Origin: Sergeia podlipaevii
Taxonomy: Eukaryota > Euglenozoa > Kinetoplastea > Trypanosomatida > Trypanosomatidae
Assembly: GCA_030849805.1 (NCBI GenBank)
Contig: JASANZ010002183.1
Span: 1-64,000, forward strand
Reading direction: 5' to 3'
Length of the DNA: 64,000 nt
Shown here: positions 37,622 to 46,252 of the stretch, piece after piece
Numbering within the stretch: position 1 is the stretch's first letter
Layout of the letters: every line of letters begins with the position of its first letter
Program-made: the position numbers and the translations under genes
Notes under the pieces: generated by a model
Database searches by the model: none
Told to the model about the DNA's origin: nothing
What the model saw: the letters and a program-made list of their open reading frames with translations, nothing else

Positions 37622-37700
37622 ATGATAACTGTGGAGGAGAAACAAAAGCGCTCACGTCCANATGATAACTGTGGAGGAGAAACAAAAGCGCTCACGTCCA
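37622..37700. repeat. 39-bp direct repeat around an N (likely unmerged contig overlap)
   Basis: Positions 37622-37660 and 37662-37700 are identical and separated only by the N at 37661. The simplest reading is two contig ends joined without collapsing their overlap, just after a C11/A14 homopolymer block that would hinder assembly. Confidence 0.85.
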
Positions 37701-37729
37701 ATGTATTGCTATTTTTCTTTTTAAGCTCC

Positions 37730-40700
37730 TTATCGTGACTGAGCAAACACACGCGACGGGTCATTTCGCTGGCTAAGACGCGTCTGTCCACTTGGAGTAG
37801 TCTGACGTGAGCTTCTTGGACGCCCCTCCTCGCCATCTGCGCCGCCACCACTGCGCCTGCCACTGGTCGCGACAGAGCTGCTGTAGACTTCAGCAAGTAT
37901 GGAACCTGGCGAATACACCTCAGACGTATTCAATTGCGGACCGTCCTCTTGTTCTTCCTGATGCTGGTGCTGTCCGACCCTTGGGAGTGGGGAAGCGTGC
38001 CGCACCTCAGCCCCGGCCGCCGTTGCCGCCACCCACGCCTCCCCACCGCCGAATCCCACGCCCTTTGAAGTCGTACGAGCCGACGCGCACCCCTTCATGG
38101 CAGCCGCTGAAAACGTAACCACTGGCAACGAAGGCTTGAAAGGAGCAAAGGGGCCGTACGGTCTAGGAATGCCAAGATCGTGCTCCGGTATATAAGCGTT
38201 CGGGCGAGGTACTGCTGTTGTGGCTATTGTATTAGGACCAATTTGCGGCCGCTGCCGCTCATCGCGCTGGCGCTGAAACATCTCCGCATACCGCCGGTTG
38301 CTCTCCTTTTCGCGCTCGTACTCTTCCTCTGCCTCTGCGAAAGGAACATCGCCCGCTTGCAGTCTCTCCTCAGCCTCGGCTACTACCGCCTCAAGCCTCT
38401 GAACCTCCTGCTGAAGTTGAATGCTCGAGGCTTGAAAGAGCGAAAGCTCAGAGATAGTCGCCATCATCTGTCGTGTGCGCTGTCGGATGCCACTCTGCTG
38501 CGAGTTCACCTGCTTCGCAAGTGCCAGCGTGAACTCACGCCCTGTCCGTGCCTGCCCGCTGATACTCTCCGAAAGCTCGGTCACCTCCTCTAAGATAAGC
38601 TCCTTCTCGCGCAGCTGCTCCCCAATAGCGTTTACGCGAGCCTCGAGGTCCTGGCAGCGAGCCTGCAGTCGCACATATTCCTCCGAGGGGCCCTTCTCGT
38701 GCAATATGGCCGCTGCGTCTCCAGTGACACCGACTCCGCCCATGTTGGCAATGCCCTCTATGTGGGAGGAATTCTTTACGTCACTGCCCTTGTCGGCAAA
38801 AGAGCCAGCAGCAGCAGCGGCAGCGACTGCGGAAGAGGTTGGGTTGGATGGTGCCGGGGGCAGCGGTGGTGGCACAGCGGCATTACCCGCACTGATGATA
38901 GCGTCGATCTTGCGCCAGCGATGCGGATTGTTAGGATCGGTGAGGTCGTTTTCTAGTACTTCTGTTCTCCAGCGCTCGTCGTCAATCTCCTCCGTCAGTG
39001 CGGCGAGCTCTTCCTCGAGCTCGCGGATCTTGGGAATGCTCTTTTGGCACGTCTGAAGTGCCCGCACAAGGTCAGCAAGCTGCACCTTGAGAGCCTGGAT
39101 TTCCTCTGCCTTACTGTTCGTGAAGGCTATACCGTGAGCAAGCGCCACCTCTTGTGCCTTGACCTTCTCCACAAGAAGAGCGAGCTCGTCATTGCGGTCA
39201 ATAAGCTGAATGCCCGTTTGATTTCTACCCTCCACCGCCTGCTCGTACGTGTCACGAAGTCCAATCATAGTGTCCTCCACGGTAGCAATATCGGTGTTGA
39301 ACCGGCGCACTTGAGCCTTGACCTCCTTTTCTGCATCCGTGGCGACCTCCAGTCTCTTGCGCTGCTTGTTCTTCTCCAGCCGCAGGTTAGTGCAGCCCTG
39401 GCTAACCTCATGTGACTGCCGCTTCTTCTTGACAAGCTCCTTCTCCTTCAGCGAAGACTCTCGCAGCAGCACCTCGAGTTCATTCTCCAAAATATTGGTC
39501 TTCTCTGCCACCTCCGTCATCTTCTGCGTAATGCCTTGAATTTGGGCAGCCTTTTGACTTCGCTCATTCTTCACCCCGTGGAACACGTCCATCAGCGATG
39601 ACAGGCGTCGGTTGAGTTCCTCGTACTGCCTGCGAGCCTCTCTACTGTACATGTCCTTTGTGTGAAGCTCCTTCTTCATCATCAACAGCCTGCTAGCCTC
39701 GCGCGCGCTATCGCGATTCATGTCTTGTCGACGCATAGTAACCGCCAATAGCTCACGCCGCTTCACCTCCTCTTGACGAGACTTTTCAGCGATAAGGTCC
39801 TCCACGCTACGAATATCTGAAAGAAGAACGTTGGCCTCACCCGTAAACTGCACCTCCTTCGTCTGCTCCTTCAGCAAGCGCCTTGTACGCTGCTCAATGT
39901 CCTTCTTACCAGCATCCATCTGCTTCTTAACCTCCTTGCGGCTGTGCCCAAGTTGTCCCACGTCCTTCTTCACGAGAGAAATCTGATCTTTGAGAGAATT
40001 GAATTCGTGAATGAGATCCTGTTGAGCCTGCTGGAGTGCTGTAAATTCACGAACGCAGCGCTCCTTCTCACGGTGCAGCCGCTCCACCCCATCGGCCTCC
40101 TGCTTCTCTGATATCTTTGTTGCCTTGATAAGTTGCTCGAGATTCTGCTGGCACTCCTGGTAAGATTGTCGTGCTTCCAGCTCTACCTCAAGAGAGGTGT
40201 TGATCGTCGCGAGCGTCTTGCGCTTGCTTTCTATCTCGTTGCGAACGTTCTGCAAATTCACCTTGGCCGCAGCGTAGTCGTTAGAGCGGTTACCGTGTTG
40301 CTGTTCCATCTTGTGAATAATGTCCGTCTGCGTGGCTATTTTCTCATCCAGACCCGCAATCTCCTTCTGCGCGCCTGCAAGACCGTGAGTGATGAGCTGC
40401 AACTGCTTCTTGGCACGGTCGGGGTCGTGCTCCACGTTGATATACATCTGGCGGGTCTGATTGAGAACAGAAGTGAAGTTAACAATTTCAGACTTGCACT
40501 CCTCTTCGGCAGCGACGACGTCAGCAAGTTTCTTCTGCATGTCCTGATGCGTCGTCATCATTTCCTTGATCTGCGCACTCATGTCCTTGATTTCCGCCTG
40601 CACGCTCTCCATCTTTGGACGAAGCCTCGCCTCCTCAGCAGCCATGGCGTCCTCACGCTCGAGAATCAAGTTTTGCTTCCGTCGATCAAGCTCTAACGCC

Positions 40701-41059
40701 TCTACCTGCAAGATGCTTTCCCGCTGCTGGGCAGAAGTAAGGTCCTTTTCAAGTTCAATTAGATTTCGCTTCAGCTTCTGTATATCCTCATCATCCTTTC
40801 GAGCCACTTCTCCACGCGACTGCACACGCTGCCGCCCAACGTCAAGTTCATTTCGCAAGTACCGTGCACGCTTCAGAAGAGTGTTGTCGCGCTTGTATAT
40901 TGCGAGAACACGAGAGTGTATCTCCCTGAACTTCTGCTTCAAGTACTCCGCACGCTCCTCTACAATTTGACCTTCCTCAACGAGGGTATTGAGCACGACA
41001 AACGCAGTTGAGTGTGTGACGTCGGAGGCGTCATCGTATGAGCTTGTCACATCAGCCAT
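37730..41059 (-). CDS. Long coiled-coil protein, CCDC146/MBO2-like
   Basis: A 1109-residue protein, mostly alpha-helical coiled coil from about 30 to 690 and again near 770-920. Heptad-type Leu/Ile spacing and high Glu, Gln, Lys and Arg content show this. The opening segment (AFVVLNTLVEEGQIVEERAEYLKQKF) resembles the N-terminus of CCDC146/MBO2 proteins of basal bodies and axonemes, a resemblance seen by eye only. An Ala/Pro-rich break lies near 700-735. The last ~180 residues are Pro/Gly/Ser-rich, with motifs such as PRPNAYIPEHDLGIPRPYG. No motor head, membrane helix or enzyme motif is present. A cytoskeletal role at basal body or flagellum is likely. Generic coiled-coil similarity is the main alternative explanation. 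Confidence 0.85.
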   Translation of the reverse strand: MADVTSSYDDASDVTHSTAFVVLNTLVEEGQIVEERAEYLKQKFREIHSRVLAIYKRDNTLLKRARYLRNELDVGRQRVQSRGEVARKDDEDIQKLKRNLIELEKDLTSAQQRESILQVEALELDRRKQNLILEREDAMAAEEARLRPKMESVQAEIKDMSAQIKEMMTTHQDMQKKLADVVAAEEECKSEIVNFTSVLNQTRQMYINVEHDPDRAKKQLQLITHGLAGAQKEIAGLDEKIATQTDIIHKMEQQHGNRSNDYAAAKVNLQNVRNEIESKRKTLATINTSLEVELEARQSYQECQQNLEQLIKATKISEKQEADGVERLHREKERCVREFTALQQAQQDLIHEFNSLKDQISLVKKDVGQLGHSRKEVKKQMDAGKKDIEQRTRRLLKEQTKEVQFTGEANVLLSDIRSVEDLIAEKSRQEEVKRRELLAVTMRRQDMNRDSAREASRLLMMKKELHTKDMYSREARRQYEELNRRLSSLMDVFHGVKNERSQKAAQIQGITQKMTEVAEKTNILENELEVLLRESSLKEKELVKKKRQSHEVSQGCTNLRLEKNKQRKRLEVATDAEKEVKAQVRRFNTDIATVEDTMIGLRDTYEQAVEGRNQTGIQLIDRNDELALLVEKVKAQEVALAHGIAFTNSKAEEIQALKVQLADLVRALQTCQKSIPKIRELEEELAALTEEIDDERWRTEVLENDLTDPNNPHRWRKIDAIISAGNAAVPPPLPPAPSNPTSSAVAAAAAAGSFADKGSDVKNSSHIEGIANMGGVGVTGDAAAILHEKGPSEEYVRLQARCQDLEARVNAIGEQLREKELILEEVTELSESISGQARTGREFTLALAKQVNSQQSGIRQRTRQMMATISELSLFQASSIQLQQEVQRLEAVVAEAEERLQAGDVPFAEAEEEYEREKESNRRYAEMFQRQRDERQRPQIGPNTIATTAVPRPNAYIPEHDLGIPRPYGPFAPFKPSLPVVTFSAAAMKGCASARTTSKGVGFGGGEAWVAATAAGAEVRHASPLPRVGQHQHQEEQEDGPQLNTSEVYSPGSILAEVYSSSVATSGRRSGGGADGEEGRPRSSRQTTPSGQTRLSQRNDPSRVFAQSR

Positions 41060-41799
41060 GGATCAGCTCCTATATACCCCTGTAGCCCTTTCGATTCTAT
41101 TTACAATATAATTGTGCTCTATATAGGGGGGGGGAAGGTATGCAAGTAGGTTACGCCCGTATAGAAAATGAGTGGGACGCACTGGAGAAAAGAAGAAGAC
41201 GAAAAAAAAAAAGCCAACAAACGAGAGCCGCTAATTGTAAAAGGAGCAGTTGCTCCAGCCTTCTTATGTGTTCTCTTTTTTTTTGCCGTGCTGCGCTTTG
41301 CGTTTGATTGCTTCCTTCCTATTGTCCTATAGAAACAACTATACTATTGTAAAAGCAAAAGAAGCAAAACAAAATGATAAAGTGTGTGAAGGAAGAAAAG
41401 AAAAGGGATATTTTTTTTTTAAAAAAAAGATATGCCATTTGTCATAATTAAAGATAAAGAAAAAAAGCAGCTCTACATTTGGTGTGAGCCCGAGAAGCAG
41501 CAAAAATTGCTAAGTCAGCCCACTAGTTCCCCCCCCCCCCACAGTGCAGGGGGATGATACATGCGTGTGTGTGTGTGAGAGAGTGTGTATTCGTTACGGA
41601 TTCCTTTTTCTCTTGTGTGTGTCTTTAATCGGGTATAGAGTAAGCATTTTAAAATAATAAAAAGAGAAAAAGAAAAGTGAAACAAGTTCAAAAGTGGCTT
41701 AGCGAACATAAGAAAAAAAAAAAAAGCACACGCTTTCGTCTCCATCTCATCTGCATTCTTTTCGCATTTTTTATTATTTTATTATTTCTTATTTTGTTT
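41060..41799. other. Spacer, 0.7 kb
   Basis: No gene is seen. Contents include a G-run near 41128-41136, A/T runs around 41410-41428, a C12 run at 41529-41540, a GT/GA repeat at 41561-41590 and an ATTATTT-rich end near 41770-41800. Confidence 0.4.
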
Positions 41800-42831
41800 T
41801 TACGGGCTCTTCTTGATGTGCTGCTTTGCCAGTGTCAAGGAGACATAGTGCGGCAACCCTTTCCCAAGCACTGAAGTGCCAACAGCGCCGATGCTGTTCT
41901 CGTTCAGATTAAGGAAAAACCCGTTCTCGCGACGTTGTGAAGCGTCCATCTGCATTCTAACTGCCGCCTCCGCGGATATGGACGCAGGTGCTGGGCGTTG
42001 CCGCAGCAGTTCTGATATGGGAGACGCCCCGGCGTCATCAATCGCTACTCCCTTCAGAATCACTGCACGAATTGTGGAATTGCTGCGAAGAGATCTCAAG
42101 AGGTGAATTGCCCCAACGTTCCCGATGGATGGATTATAGCTGAGATCGAGCAGCTCCATGCAAGACGTAGCGTAGCGCTCGGAAACGCTGCTGCCGCTGC
42201 TAGTGAGCGCACTGCACCCAGCTGGACCACTCGAGTCACCTTCCCCTGACTTGGCATCGCATCCTGCTAGCCCGCTAGAGTGAGAGCGGCCACGAGGCCC
42301 TGAAAGCTCTAGCAGATCGCACAATGTCGCCACATCTGCTGCGGTAAGACGATTGCGCGAGAGATCCAACGTGCGTAATGCAAAACGATGAAAAGCAATC
42401 TTTGGGAAGAAAAAATACAGCCCGGTGGGTCCATCGCATCCGATCTGAAGCCGCAGCTTGCGTAGTGGGTTCTGCATAAAGGCCTCATCAAAGTATCTCG
42501 CTGCACGCTGGCAGTGTGGGGTCATAAACTTACACTTGACCACTTCCAGCATATCGGAGCGTGGCATGGCATGCATGATGCGGTAGATTGGGTCATGCTC
42601 GGGGGTGTCGAATGAAGAGGCGGTGTCGGCTGCTGCTTTCTGCGAAGAGGGGCTTTGAGGGATGGAGCTGCTCTTCGACTGTGCTAGCAATGACAGCGTC
42701 GGTTTCATCGACCTCGGCGCGCCGCTGCGCTCTTCAGACTTGATGGTAGGTCGTGTTGCTGCTTTTGACGCCCGTGCACCGACAGCTTGATTCCCCCTCC
42801 TTTGCTGTCCTTCAGCGGATTTGAACACCAT
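41800..42831 (-). CDS. Leucine-rich-repeat protein (RNI-like)
   Basis: 343 residues from the ATG at 42831; an in-frame TTG at 42855 is not preferred. The first ~80 residues are basic and Ser-rich. LRR units of the ribonuclease-inhibitor type follow: LRTLDLSRNRLTAADVATLCDLL (about 152-174), MELLDLSYNPSIGNVGAIHLLRSL (225-248), IRAVILKGVAIDDAGASPISELL (254-276) and FFLNLNENSIGAVGTSVL (305-322). A Ser/Gly-rich insert (about 177-220) separates the first two. The fold suggests protein-protein binding. The partner is unknown. Such proteins are common in kinetoplastid genomes and often associate with the cytoskeleton, but nothing here proves that. Confidence 0.85.
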   Translation of the reverse strand: MVFKSAEGQQRRGNQAVGARASKAATRPTIKSEERSGAPRSMKPTLSLLAQSKSSSIPQSPSSQKAAADTASSFDTPEHDPIYRIMHAMPRSDMLEVVKCKFMTPHCQRAARYFDEAFMQNPLRKLRLQIGCDGPTGLYFFFPKIAFHRFALRTLDLSRNRLTAADVATLCDLLELSGPRGRSHSSGLAGCDAKSGEGDSSGPAGCSALTSSGSSVSERYATSCMELLDLSYNPSIGNVGAIHLLRSLRSNSTIRAVILKGVAIDDAGASPISELLRQRPAPASISAEAAVRMQMDASQRRENGFFLNLNENSIGAVGTSVLGKGLPHYVSLTLAKQHIKKSP

Positions 42832-43362
42832 TTCTATTTTGTCTTTGAAAAACAAAAAGTTCCCTCGTCTTCTTTCCTGTTTTTTGATGTATAACTACCA
42901 AAAAAAAATATTGTATTCTGCTGCTTATACATATATAATATATATATATATATAGGTGAGACAATACTACAAAGTGAAGAACTTGCAATATGTGTCTAAA
43001 GGTGCGACGGGCCCAGTCAATACCACTCACTGCGTTTCTGAAGCTTTCGCTAACACCCCCCTCTCCTTTGATGCTAAGAGATTCAATTTGGCGCGTTTTT
43101 TTTTTTAAAAAAAAAGAAGGAAGAGAAAAAAAGGGGGGGAGGCAAAAAGCAGTCACATAATTCACTGCAAACCAAATGAGCATAGAATGAGAAAAGTGCG
43201 CAGTAACCCTTCAACGTGTTTGCTTAATCTCTTCTTCACCTTACTTGCATATCTATAATGAACAAAGGAGGGCGATAGCTCACCAATCCAGCAAAGAAGA
43301 AACGAAGGCAAAATCTTCAACGTAAAAATTTTACAGGACATAGTCACAACCTCCCTCATAGC
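42832..43362. other. Spacer, 0.5 kb
   Basis: No gene is seen. It has an AT-rich repeat at 42931-42954 and a T-run followed by an A-run at 43098-43115. Confidence 0.4.
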
Positions 43363-45027
43363 TCACTTCATGTTCACTGCATGGTACGGATGCACAGAGG
43401 ATACACGCCTCACCGATACCTTTAGCACTGGCTGTATAGCGCCAGCTCCACTACCCGCACCAGGTGTCCTGCTAGATGCACCGGCACTCTGAGGTAGAGC
43501 GGAAAGTCCACCGTCGCCTATGACAGCAGATTTTTGATAAATAGCATCTATAGCCCAAATATGTACTGAGCTGTCCAAGTGCGAGGTCACAAAACGCGTA
43601 CCGGTGGTGTTCCACGACAACTTCGCGATGTCTTCGCATTCAACGGAGACAGTTTGCAGAGGCACCAGCGTTTCAATATGTGCCTTGGACCTCCGCGTGC
43701 GTTGAGCGCTGGTGACAATCTTCACCAGCCCCATGTGCCGTGGCCTCTGAAAGAGGTGAAGAACGACGCGGTTTTCAAACACAGTAGCAAGAATGAGATA
43801 GCTGCGACCTGCGAGCGGCGACCATATCACCTGCAGACAGTCACAGCTGCCACCTACATTGCCTGGAGAGCCGCCAGGGCCGCTGCTAGTGGTGCTCGAT
43901 GCTGCCATCGCTGCTGTTGTTGTTGCAGACCCCCCCTCAGAGATAGTGGCAACTACATTGCCAATCCCAGCGCCGTTAGTAGCAACGGCAAAGACACTCA
44001 CATCACCACCTTGTTCTCCAACCGCAAGCAACGTGCCTGACTCGTCAAACCCAACACACGTGTAGTTGTGGCGTGTCTTGTGTCCTTGCTGCTGCTGTTG
44101 AGTCTCCCGAGGGCGAGATTTAAAACCTCCAGTCGCCATCGACGTGGCCAACGACGGCGGCTCCTGGGGTGGATGCTGACTCCCTGCTTGCTCTCCCCCG
44201 AGGCTGCTTGCTACCACCCACATACAGTCCTCCTCCGCACTCGCAACAGCGCGGCGGCTCAGCAGCACCACCCGATCTCCACTAGCGCAGGCCAGAATAA
44301 AGTGGACAGAAAATGCACATGAGACAGCGCCAGGGGTCGGTATCGACTCCTCCAATGCCCAGCGTCCATGTGAGTAGTGGTAAAGCGTCACGCAGCGGCC
44401 TGGGCAGACACCGGCAAGATACACACCATGCTGCCAAGGGGCCCAGAGAATCTGGGAGATTGGAAACCGTAAACGATCAACTAGCACAGATGCAGCGGCG
44501 GGGTCCCAGTCCAGCAAGCGCTCATCCATCGGAGGTGCGTGTTGGGCCGCAAAGGGATCTTCATTCGCGCTCTCCACACCCATGTTTTCAATTACCGGAG
44601 TGAACTGCGTAACAGTAACATAGATTTCATTCCTCGAGGTGGCGATAGCAAGCAGCTTGCAATGGTTATTATGCTCCATCGCCACAATCGTGGTGTCATG
44701 CGCGGCAAAATGAAAAATAGGGGACATGTAAGAAACCGTTGCCCCTCGCGAGGCAACGGGTGTGGGATCACCTGAAACATCAGGTAATACAAACCCACCA
44801 GTCCCTCCTCCTCCTGCCATTGCAGATATCGCTGGTGCACTCATTAACCCTGCACCGCTGTGAAACCCAGAAGATGCGGGTCCCTGCAGTCGCGGTGACG
44901 GTGCACTGCCATTGACGACGTGCACAGCAGCAGTCCCAGACATTGGAGACACGGATGAATCACGAAGGCCGCTAGGAACAAAACCGTTCACAAGGGGCTT
45001 GGCTCCACCGTTGCTGCCACCGTACAT
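43363..45027 (-). CDS. WD40 protein of Seh1/Sec13 type
   Basis: A 554-residue protein with a ~95-residue Gly/Ser-rich N-terminus, then WD40-like blades. Clear blade strands lie at 101-141 (IFHFAAHDTTIVAM, LLAIATSRNEIYV), 183-220, 321-348 (TCVGFDESGTLLAVGEQGGDVSVF), 397-427 and 466-494 (DIAKLSWNTTGTRFVTS then VHIWAID). The last blade's SWNTTGT followed by a hydrophobic strand and a basic or acidic W-x motif is characteristic of Seh1 and Sec13, which belong to the nuclear pore outer ring and, for Seh1, the SEA/GATOR complex. Poor-complexity inserts (about 272-318 and 362-393) separate blades. Which complex it serves cannot be decided here. A strong splice acceptor lies only 8 nt before the ATG. 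Confidence 0.82.
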   Translation of the reverse strand: MYGGSNGGAKPLVNGFVPSGLRDSSVSPMSGTAAVHVVNGSAPSPRLQGPASSGFHSGAGLMSAPAISAMAGGGGTGGFVLPDVSGDPTPVASRGATVSYMSPIFHFAAHDTTIVAMEHNNHCKLLAIATSRNEIYVTVTQFTPVIENMGVESANEDPFAAQHAPPMDERLLDWDPAAASVLVDRLRFPISQILWAPWQHGVYLAGVCPGRCVTLYHYSHGRWALEESIPTPGAVSCAFSVHFILACASGDRVVLLSRRAVASAEEDCMWVVASSLGGEQAGSQHPPQEPPSLATSMATGGFKSRPRETQQQQQGHKTRHNYTCVGFDESGTLLAVGEQGGDVSVFAVATNGAGIGNVVATISEGGSATTTAAMAASSTTSSGPGGSPGNVGGSCDCLQVIWSPLAGRSYLILATVFENRVVLHLFQRPRHMGLVKIVTSAQRTRRSKAHIETLVPLQTVSVECEDIAKLSWNTTGTRFVTSHLDSSVHIWAIDAIYQKSAVIGDGGLSALPQSAGASSRTPGAGSGAGAIQPVLKVSVRRVSSVHPYHAVNMK

Positions 45028-45035
45028 TCAACCTG

Positions 45036-45068
45036 CTGAAAAAAAAAGAGTTGAAAGAAAAATAAATG
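45036..45068 (-). promoter_or_regulatory. Candidate trans-splice signal of the WD40 gene
   Basis: On the coding strand a mixed C/T tract with a T9 run (45039-45047) ends in CAG, AG at 45037-45036. The ATG at 45027 follows after only 8 nt. This is a textbook acceptor and supports that ATG as the first usable start. Confidence 0.55.
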
Positions 45069-45714
45069 ATTGGAAGCACACCTTCGCGACTATTGGTTAA
45101 AAAAAAAAAACCTCTTTTTCAATTCTGTAGAACTAGTCGTTGCGCATACGCAAGACTTCTTCCTTTCTCTCTCCTATGAAGTAAAAGAAAACATTTTGGA
45201 CGCAAAAAAAGAAAAAGAAAAAGAAAAAAAAAAGAGCGATAGTGAGAAAGTATTAAGTGAGCAGTAGATTGCATCAGAGGCGAAGATTCTGCCAATGGAA
45301 TCCTCATCGTCATCATCTACCGTATCTGAAAATTAATTGTTTGTAGCCAACCGTTTACTTTTCTTATTTTTGAAAAAAATAAAATAAAAAACAACATAGT
45401 TATAATCACATGAAAAAATCGTCATACACGCCCCGGGTTTGGCGCTTACTTCAAAATTCACTTTCTCTCCCTCGTACGTTCACATACACGCGCACACTCT
45501 TCATTGCTATAGACCAACGTACTTGCTCTGGTAGAAACTGAAAAGAAAGAAAAGGCACACAAAAATAAATGAATTTGAAACAAAGGCAAACCAATATATA
45601 TATATATATATATATATACGATAAGCATTATGCACATCTTTACACAAAAGAAACCAGGCTAGCTCGACAAACAAAAAACAGTGGCAAAAAGCGTTGATAA
45701 ATGAATAGTAACAG

Positions 45715-45726
45715 TAATAATAATAA

Positions 45727-45757
<31 letters not shown>

Positions 45758-45758
45758 A
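45715..45758. repeat. AAT/AAAT short tandem repeat
   Basis: Several AAT units pass into about eight TAAA/AAAT units, read directly on the plus strand. Confidence 0.85.
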
Positions 45759-46220
45759 GCATATGCGCCAGTTAAGAAAAAAAAAAAGGGAAGGGAGCGC
45801 ACCACCGGGGAGCTGTGCTCTCTCAAAGAAAAACAACCAATCACAAAGCGTGCGAATATGTACATACACAGAAAAAAAAAATAAGAGTATTGCATGCAAG
45901 TGTCTCTCTCTTCCCTCATATGTATAGCCAATGTCTTTCAATCTCCACCTTAATCTCATTTGATCTTTTTCTGTTTGCATAGAAGACTACATACACGTAC
46001 GAACTGGCGTTTTACCCAAAAACAAAAAAAAAAGGTGCACCTGCATGTGGTTTCTCAACATTATTGTTTTTACCATCGTATTTACCACAATATTCACAGG
46101 TACGCACCAAAACAGAAGCGCTCACGCACGCACGCACACAAAAATATGTACATTTGCAATTACATAAACTTTCCAATTATAAATTGCATTCTCCGTCAAA
46201 ATCACAGCAGAGATGTTGGT

Positions 46221-46252
<32 letters not shown>

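Larger units (their letters stand above)
36792..37729. other. Spacer containing GA repeats and an assembly join
   Basis: No gene is seen. It has GA repeats at 36935-36956 and 37349-37367, a C11/A14 block at 37598-37622 and an N at 37661 between two identical 39-bp copies. Two CAA/GTT-triplet-rich stretches occur near 37276-37305 and 37508-37523. Confidence 0.5.

Noticed and set aside
40133..40696. 187-codon plus-strand frame
   Set aside because: It is antisense to the coiled-coil gene; Leu/Arg-rich translation is expected from the complement of Glu/Gln/Lys codons.
45507..45980. 157-codon minus-strand frame in the long gap
   Set aside because: It translates the (AT)n and AAAT repeats into Tyr/Ile runs; not a plausible protein.
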